Positions 32,284-36,417 of a stretch of DNA of 36,417 bases are shown here, in pieces. Every line of letters starts with the position of its first letter. Position 1 is the stretch's first letter. Location of the stretch: NCBI GenBank assembly GCA_030149525.1, contig JASBRJ010000030.1, forward strand, positions 1 to 36,417. The letters run 5' to 3'. This DNA is from a bacterium. Its GTDB lineage: Bacteria; Vulcanimicrobiota; Xenobia; Xenobiales; JADMJV01. The notes under the pieces are model-generated. The model did no database searches. It was not told the origin of the DNA and was given only the letters and a program-made list of their open reading frames with translations. The position numbers were made by a program, and so were the translations under genes.

Positions 32284-33188
32284 AGACCGTCGTCTCGGTA
32301 TCTCTGGGCACGTCCAAACGCGACCACGAGACCCAGACGACCATTCTAGGCGAGACCATCCATCTTTCTCGCAGGGGCGTCGACGGGCAGTTCAAGAACG
32401 CCCTTGCCATGCTGCAGGAGTTGGACGGACAAGTTGATGCTATCGGCCTGGGCGGCATCGATATCTTTCTGAAGTCCCGAAATCAGACGTTCGAACTGCG
32501 TGACGGCAAGCGATTGCGAGAGGCGGTCAAGCAGACCCCTGTTGTGGACGGCAGCGGCCTCAAAAATACCCTGGAGCGGGAGACGGTTCATCATCTTCAG
32601 CGCTCGGGCCAGATCGAGTTGAAGGGCAAAAAGGTCTTGATGGTATGCGCCATGGACCGTTTTGGAATGGCCGAGGCGCTGCACGAAGTGGGTGCCAACA
32701 CTGTCTACGGGGACATGATCTTCAGTCTCAATCTGGACAAACCGATCCTGACTCTCGAAGAGCTGGAAGAGCGTGCCACCAAGCTGTTGCCGGAGATCTG
32801 TAAACTTCCCATTTCCATGGTTTATCCCACCGGCAAAAAGCAGGAAGTGATCGAACCCGACACCCTCACAGCCCCCTACTTTGAGGAGGCCGAAGTGATC
32901 GCCGGTGACTTCCACATTATCCGTCGCAAGCTGCCCGATAGCCTGGAAGGCAAAGGGATCCTCACCAACACCGTGACTTCTCAAGACCTGGAAGAATTGA
33001 AGAAGCGTGGTGTGGCCTGGCTTGTCACCACCACTCCGGAACTTGAGGGGCGGAGCTTCGGGACCAACGTGTTGGAAGCTGCGCTCCTGGCCATGCTCGG
33101 AAAGAGCTGGGAAGAGGTCACGGCCGAGGATTACCTCGGCTTGATTCGCGAGGCCAACCTCTTGCCCCGGGTTGTTTCCTTCAACTAG
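32280..33188 (+). CDS. Conserved dehydrogenase-like protein of unknown function (quinate dehydrogenase-like label)
   Basis: The 302-residue protein starts at TTG in a TTGA overlap with the AAR-like gene. It begins MKTVVSVSLGTSKRDHET and has GLGGIDIFL, a Rossmann-like turn (KGKKVLMVCAMDRFGMAEAL, about 115-135), then EVIAGDFHIIRRKLPDSLEG and WLVTTTPELEGRSFGTNVLE. I recall such proteins annotated as quinate 5-dehydrogenase-like beside AAR-like genes in other bacteria, but the label is not supported by a known reaction. There is no membrane segment. Close coupling suggests it acts on the same pathway as the other three genes. Confidence 0.75.
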   Translation: MKTVVSVSLGTSKRDHETQTTILGETIHLSRRGVDGQFKNALAMLQELDGQVDAIGLGGIDIFLKSRNQTFELRDGKRLREAVKQTPVVDGSGLKNTLERETVHHLQRSGQIELKGKKVLMVCAMDRFGMAEALHEVGANTVYGDMIFSLNLDKPILTLEELEERATKLLPEICKLPISMVYPTGKKQEVIEPDTLTAPYFEEAEVIAGDFHIIRRKLPDSLEGKGILTNTVTSQDLEELKKRGVAWLVTTTPELEGRSFGTNVLEAALLAMLGKSWEEVTAEDYLGLIREANLLPRVVSFN

Positions 33189-33190
33189 AC

Positions 33191-33685
33191 GTGGTGGAAA
33201 AAAGCGCCCCCAATAACAAACTCCTCAAAGGTGTCGGAATCTTTCTGCTCCTCTTCGGGTTTGCCATGGCGGGTTTTGGAGTGTGGTTTATTCGCGAGGC
33301 CGGGCAGGCGCAATCGTGGCCGGAAGTGACCGGCAAGGTGATCAACGTTTCCATCAAAAGCCGTCGCAGCCGGTCCAGCAATACACGCCAGTATCACGCC
33401 GTGGTCACTTACAGTTATAACGTTGAGGGCAAGAGCTTCACCTCCAGCCGCTACCGCCTGGGCGACGGCCCCAATACCGGTAACTTCAACAGCCGGGAGA
33501 AGGCGCGCAAACACAGCGAGCAGTGGAAAGCCGGCGACGCGGTGAAAGTCTATTACAACCCCGAAAGTCCGGATTCTGCCGTTCTTGCAGCCGAAGCCTC
33601 CTGGGGTGTCTACGTACCCTCCGTCTTGGGTGCGCTCTCGGCCATTTTAGGAATTGTCTTGTTAAGGCTCAAGAACCCCGCTTAG
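33191..33685 (+). CDS. DUF3592 membrane protein
   Basis: The 164-residue protein starts at GTG (tandem GTG GTG), two bases after the preceding stop. It has one membrane segment near the start (GIFLLLFGFAMAGFGVWFI), an extracytoplasmic beta domain (SWPEVTGKVINVSIKSRRS, then YHAVVTYSYNVEGKSFTSSR and VKVYYNPESPDSAVL) and a final membrane segment (YVPSVLGALSAILGIVLLRL). This WPxxxGxI / Y-x-Y-x-V-x-G / V-x-Y-[ND]-P layout is DUF3592. Function is unknown. It may belong to the preceding operon or merely be read with it. Confidence 0.88.
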   Translation: MVEKSAPNNKLLKGVGIFLLLFGFAMAGFGVWFIREAGQAQSWPEVTGKVINVSIKSRRSRSSNTRQYHAVVTYSYNVEGKSFTSSRYRLGDGPNTGNFNSREKARKHSEQWKAGDAVKVYYNPESPDSAVLAAEASWGVYVPSVLGALSAILGIVLLRLKNPA

Positions 33686-33690
33686 CCAAC

Positions 33691-34641
33691 TCACTTTTGA
33701 AGATCTAGCAAGATTCGGTAGTTTTTGCCGTTGCGTTCTACCAACCATTCGGGGGTTGTTCTCAGAGGTTTGTTGTAGAAATCTGGGAGGATATCGCCTG
33801 GTTTTAGGCCCAGGAGGTGGAGTGGGCCTTGGCAGGTGGGCTCGCAATTGACAGTTTCAGGAGGATCACGAAGAAGCTCACAGGTTGGTGGGGCCATCCC
33901 TAAATCTTCAAGAGACACCCTAACCTCGATGATCTTTCGATCAAGCTCCTGGGCGTAGAGAAGGGCCTCGTCTACTTCCGGTAACGGCCCATCGAGTAGC
34001 AGTTCATTGGAGTTCACTTGGATTGCTAGCTGGGGGAAGCGCGACTTGAGGGCGGTCTCAAGCTCTTTTGGTTTCAGCCATTGGACGGAATGGCGGCGAT
34101 AACGATCCGGGAGGAGGGGGATGGGATTATGATCCACCTCCATCACCACCCGCTTAATCTCCAGCAAATCGTCTTTGCCACCGCTGGCATAAAAAGCGTT
34201 CAAGGTGGGATGCTGCGTCAAGCGTGTATTGGGGAACGCCCTTTGCAGAAAAGGAAGTAGAACGCCTGCCGGGGCCTCCTCCAACAGATATTCCATCCGC
34301 ATCCCGCAGCCCACGTATTCTGAATATTCAGGAATGACCAGCAGAACATCATCGAGCAGTTTCCACTCGCCATAGGCACTATTCAGCACCTCCTCCACCG
34401 GCGCGTCCACAAACTCGTAATCTTGCCGATACGGCCGGCTCTCGGCGGGTTCAGGAGGACAACCTACCATCTTGAGCTTCAACTCCTTGGCCACCTTGTC
34501 AATCAACTCATGGCTCGTAGCCTGGGTCAACTTAAAAGTCAGGGGAGAATAAGTCCTTGGAGTGTCCCGCAACGAGGCCACGGCAACAGTCGCCGCCACC
34601 AGGGCGAGAATAGCGACCTCTTTCAGTCGACGAAGTTTCAT
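33691..34641 (-). CDS. Membrane-anchored protein with secretin-like N domains and a short PDZ-like end
   Basis: The 316-residue protein has an N-terminal membrane anchor or uncleaved signal (EVAILALVAATVAVAS). Residues 35-105 resemble a secretin/TonB short N-terminal domain (SHELIDKVAKELKLK and FVDAPVEEVLNSAYGEWKLL). Residues 115-172 resemble a secretin N1 domain (AGVLLPFLQRAFPNTRL, LNAFYASGGKDDLLEIKRVV, MEVDHNP), and a second such unit follows (WLKPKELETALKSRFPQLAI, NELLLDGPLPEVDEALLYAQ). The end has LGLKPGDIL and NGKNYRILLDL, like a short PDZ domain. The outer-membrane channel domain of true secretins is absent. It may assist the pilus or secretion machine. Confidence 0.7.
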   Translation of the reverse strand: MKLRRLKEVAILALVAATVAVASLRDTPRTYSPLTFKLTQATSHELIDKVAKELKLKMVGCPPEPAESRPYRQDYEFVDAPVEEVLNSAYGEWKLLDDVLLVIPEYSEYVGCGMRMEYLLEEAPAGVLLPFLQRAFPNTRLTQHPTLNAFYASGGKDDLLEIKRVVMEVDHNPIPLLPDRYRRHSVQWLKPKELETALKSRFPQLAIQVNSNELLLDGPLPEVDEALLYAQELDRKIIEVRVSLEDLGMAPPTCELLRDPPETVNCEPTCQGPLHLLGLKPGDILPDFYNKPLRTTPEWLVERNGKNYRILLDLQK

Positions 34642-34724
34642 CTGACTAGACTTCTTGATCGGCCATTGCAGTCCCGCTTAGAGCCCGTCACAACCGGCTC
34701 GGTTGATTCATCAATCCTCTTGCC

Positions 34725-35014
34725 GCCAACTCCAACCCGCAGCAGACCTGAAAAGTCAGACAATTCCACGCGATCCTGCATGATCATGCCGGTCGGTGTG
34801 GAATTGTCTGGACGCCACCAACCCGCCGCTTCGCCTCGCAGCCTGATGCAGCTTCAACCCGCCGTTTAAGCCAATTCCAACCCGCAGCAGACCGGCAAAG
34901 TCAGACAATTCCACGCGCTCCTGCACGATCATGCCAGTCGGTGTGGAATTGTCTGGACGCCACCAACCCACCGCTTCGCCCCGCAGCCTGATGCAGCTTC
35001 AACCCGCCGTTTAC
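34725..35014. repeat. Two tandem 145-bp units, each with a perfect 13-bp inverted repeat
   Basis: Unit 1 is 34725-34869 and unit 2 is 34870-35014, differing at few positions. Each has arms CAGACAATTCCAC and GTGGAATTGTCTG (34757-34769 with 34798-34810; 34902-34914 with 34943-34955) around a 28-base loop. The arms are identical between units while the loops and flanks differ, so the stem is conserved. The loop of unit 1 holds GCATGATCATGC, itself a perfect palindrome. A partial third unit begins at 35015. It resembles REP/BIME-type intergenic repeats rather than a gene. Confidence 0.85.
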
Positions 35015-35232
35015 GCCAACTCCAACCGTCCACTCCGCCCCGCAGCCTGGCGCAACTCAACCCCCCCCCTAACGCAACTCCAACCCGCCGCAACCCCGCA
35101 AAGCCAGCCAATTAGAAGACGAGACGCCGCTCTGACTTGGAGACTTTCACGTTACAAGGGGTGGAAGCAGGCGGGGCTAATGAACTTGGAGACCCTGGAA
35201 GAAGCTGCGCTCTTGCCTGTAGACACGAGCGA

Positions 35233-35261
35233 GCAGCGCTACCTGAGTCTGGTAGCGCTGC
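35233..35261. other. Perfect 11-bp hairpin without T run
   Basis: GCAGCGCTACC (35233-35243) pairs with GGTAGCGCTGC (35251-35261) around a 7-base loop. There is no T run on either side, so it is not a simple intrinsic terminator. It lies 28 bp past the end of the minus-strand gene at 35289 and could protect that transcript's 3' end or act in termination with a factor. Confidence 0.45.
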
Positions 35262-35288
35262 CGAGGTATGGGAAAAGACTCTCAGGCC

Positions 35289-36170
35289 TTAAGCCCTGGC
35301 ATCAGACCCCTTAGCCGCTTCACCACCAGATTTCTTATCAGCCTCCTGGGCTCTCTCTACCGAAGACTTTCCTGCTCCCGCTCTTTCAGAGACAGCCTTT
35401 TGAGCTTTCGCCTCATCACCGGCTCCGCTCAATTCCGCCCCCTTCTTCTTGGCCTCGTCGGCACGTAGTGGATCCACTCCGTCACGGGGGCCACCCTTGT
35501 TCAGTTTGTCAACGGTCTCTTCAATCTCTTTGGCCTTGGACAATCGTTCATTACCGAGAGCGGCGCGGGTCTGCGCGCCCACGATGCCGTCGACTTTGAG
35601 AGCGTTGTCGGGATTCTCCGCCTTGGCTGCCTGGTCTCTCTGAAAGGCCTCCACGGCCGCTTTGGTCTTGGGCCCGAACTTTCCATCAACCCCCGAAGGA
35701 CCAAGGTCGTAGCCTTCGGCTTTTAGCATTTCCTGGAGAGCCTCTACTTCCGGCCCCGAGGAACCTCGTGATAACAACCCGTCTCCAGTCGCTCTCATCT
35801 GGTCGAGCACAGCCGAACTGGCCGATGCGGGTGCTTCGAACGCGGTGGCGGGAGCGGCGGTATCCACACCCGGGGCAGCCGCGTCGGGGGTCGGTGAGGC
35901 AAGCTGCGAAAGGGCCGCGTCACCCGCTCCGTTGAAATCCATATTCTGGACTCTCTCCTTGGCCGTATCCATCAAACCGCCAAAGAAATCAGAAAGACTT
36001 GAACCGGCAAAGTCGGCAAAAGCGCCGATTCTGGAGGCCGACTCTCGACCCAGATTGACGAGGTCGCCCAGGCCACTGGGGGCCGGAGCCTGAACGGGCG
36101 GCTGCTCCGCGGCCCGCAGCATCTGAGTAATATGAGATGGGAAAATGCTGCTTTTCTGAATTGCTGTCAT
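35289..36170 (-). CDS. Protein with peptidoglycan-binding domain (PG_binding_1)
   Basis: The 293-residue protein starts at an ATG with GGAGGA six bases upstream. Residues 132-206 form a PG_binding_1 domain: LLSRGSSGPEVEALQEMLKA, then VDGKFGPKTKAAVEAFQRDQ and VDGIVGAQTRAAL, with the usual G-x-x-G-x-x-V start. The N-terminal part is Ala/Pro-rich (PPVQAPAPSGLGDLVNLGRE) and the C-terminal part is charged and probably coiled (KAQKAVSERAGAGKSSVERA). No classical signal peptide is visible, so how it would reach the cell wall is unclear. It has no catalytic domain. It stands alone on the minus strand. Confidence 0.88.
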   Translation of the reverse strand: MTAIQKSSIFPSHITQMLRAAEQPPVQAPAPSGLGDLVNLGRESASRIGAFADFAGSSLSDFFGGLMDTAKERVQNMDFNGAGDAALSQLASPTPDAAAPGVDTAAPATAFEAPASASSAVLDQMRATGDGLLSRGSSGPEVEALQEMLKAEGYDLGPSGVDGKFGPKTKAAVEAFQRDQAAKAENPDNALKVDGIVGAQTRAALGNERLSKAKEIEETVDKLNKGGPRDGVDPLRADEAKKKGAELSGAGDEAKAQKAVSERAGAGKSSVERAQEADKKSGGEAAKGSDARA

Positions 36171-36308
36171 TGTAGTCCTCCGAAGCGTTTTTATCTTGCC
36201 TCAAGAATACGCTCGTAAGCGACGGAAAACCGACGATCGCCTACCCACAAGCCTCTCCTGCTGTAAACATGTCGTGAACTAGTGGTTTGTCACATAAAGA
36301 TTTTGGAG

Positions 36309-36417
36309 TCGAGGGCGTTCCAGAGGTGGTTGTGGGCTCACCGGTTTTTCCGCGGCGTGCCTGGCCGCACGTGAGGAAAAATCGGTGAGGCTACGGCCGC
36401 CTCTGGGGCGGTCTCGG
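36309..36417 (+). ncRNA. Long imperfect hairpin, RNA-like, running to the window edge
   Basis: Bases 36309-36351 pair with 36375-36417: of 43 pairs, 32 are Watson-Crick, 9 are G-U when read as + strand RNA, and 2 are G-G. The inner 32-bp arm (CCAGAGG...TTTTTCC with GGAAAAA...CCTCTGG) has one G-G only. The loop (36352-36374) can form a further GCGGC/GCCGC hairpin. On the minus strand the nine wobbles would be A-C mismatches, so the structure favours a + strand RNA. No protein gene overlaps it. The identity is unknown; the stem may extend beyond the window. Confidence 0.5.

Larger units (their letters stand above)
34642..35288. other. Non-coding stretch carrying hairpin repeats
   Basis: No convincing gene lies here. 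It contains two tandem 145-bp units (34725-35014) and, from 35015, a third that breaks off after the first bases of the unit and becomes C-rich. A 44-codon frame starting at 35181 ends at 35314 but has no family resemblance. Another perfect hairpin lies at 35233-35261. Confidence 0.7.

Noticed and set aside
31189-33188. An alkane synthesis pair
   Set aside because: The AAR-like gene is present but the window has no ferritin-like aldehyde deformylating oxygenase, and the neighbouring gene does not have its E/H metal motifs.
34725-35014. CRISPR array
   Set aside because: Units are 145 bp with internal hairpins and no short repeat-spacer pattern or cas gene near by.
34931-35314. A 127-codon + frame ending MNLETLEEAALLPVD... 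and downstream
   Set aside because: Its first part is the 145-bp repeat, which is not coding, and the last 44 codons match no family I know and run into the convergent gene.

Overview
The window looks like a piece of a bacterial chromosome with roughly 55% GC by eye. It carries about 35 protein genes in short, tightly packed operons on both strands. The organism appears to have a Gram-negative type envelope with pilus machinery: there are three type IV pilin or pseudopilin-like genes, a protein with secretin-like N domains, a PilZ domain protein, M23/M48/S8 peptidases and a peptidoglycan-binding protein. Housekeeping genes (lysS, alr, coaX) show this is chromosome rather than plasmid or phage. 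I cannot place the lineage from sequence alone. The mix (Uma2 and ankyrin singletons, many TPR proteins, PilX-like proteins, an acyl-ACP-reductase-like gene) would suit a poorly cultured phylum related to Cyanobacteria, Armatimonadota or Eremiobacterota, but this is a guess. No tRNA, rRNA, CRISPR array or complete insertion sequence was seen.

Layout. 1-1467 holds the 3' end of a gene entering from the left, a decayed second copy of that 3' end, a 138-bp tandem duplication and other remnants. 1468-4495 holds a TPR membrane protein, a Uma2 nuclease-like protein, an ankyrin protein and an M48 metalloprotease. 4440-7132 is a lysS-alr operon. 7203-9163 holds a small secreted repeat protein and, divergently, a large Gly/Ser/Ala-rich protein. 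9415-13113 is a minor-pilin operon headed by a PP2C-type phosphatase gene; its PilX-like gene carries one frameshift and one in-frame stop. 13218-19307 holds a DUF2157/DUF4401-like membrane protein, an M23 peptidase, a subtilase and an RluA-type pseudouridine synthase. 19327-21320 is an arsR-arsM arsenic unit with two operator-like sites, followed by a PilZ gene. 21349-22536 holds two unknown genes. 22625-27335 is a five-gene operon (ABC ATPase, permease, two TPR proteins, a secreted pilin-like protein). 28143-29431 pairs an ECF S component with coaX, pointing to pantothenate uptake and phosphorylation. 29463-33685 is the most interesting operon. 33691-36170 holds a secretin-N/PDZ protein, a non-coding stretch with two 145-bp hairpin repeats, and a peptidoglycan-binding protein. 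The right edge (36309-36417) is a long hairpin whose imperfections are almost all G-U pairs on the + strand.

Best candidate for an undescribed system: the coupled genes 29463-33188. They encode a class III PLP aminotransferase, a SRPBCC polyketide-cyclase-like protein, a homologue of cyanobacterial long-chain acyl-ACP reductase that keeps the catalytic Cys, and a conserved protein of unknown function of the sort labelled quinate dehydrogenase-like. No aldehyde deformylating oxygenase is present. Acyl-thioester reduction followed by transamination would give a long-chain amine; that is inference, not demonstrated.
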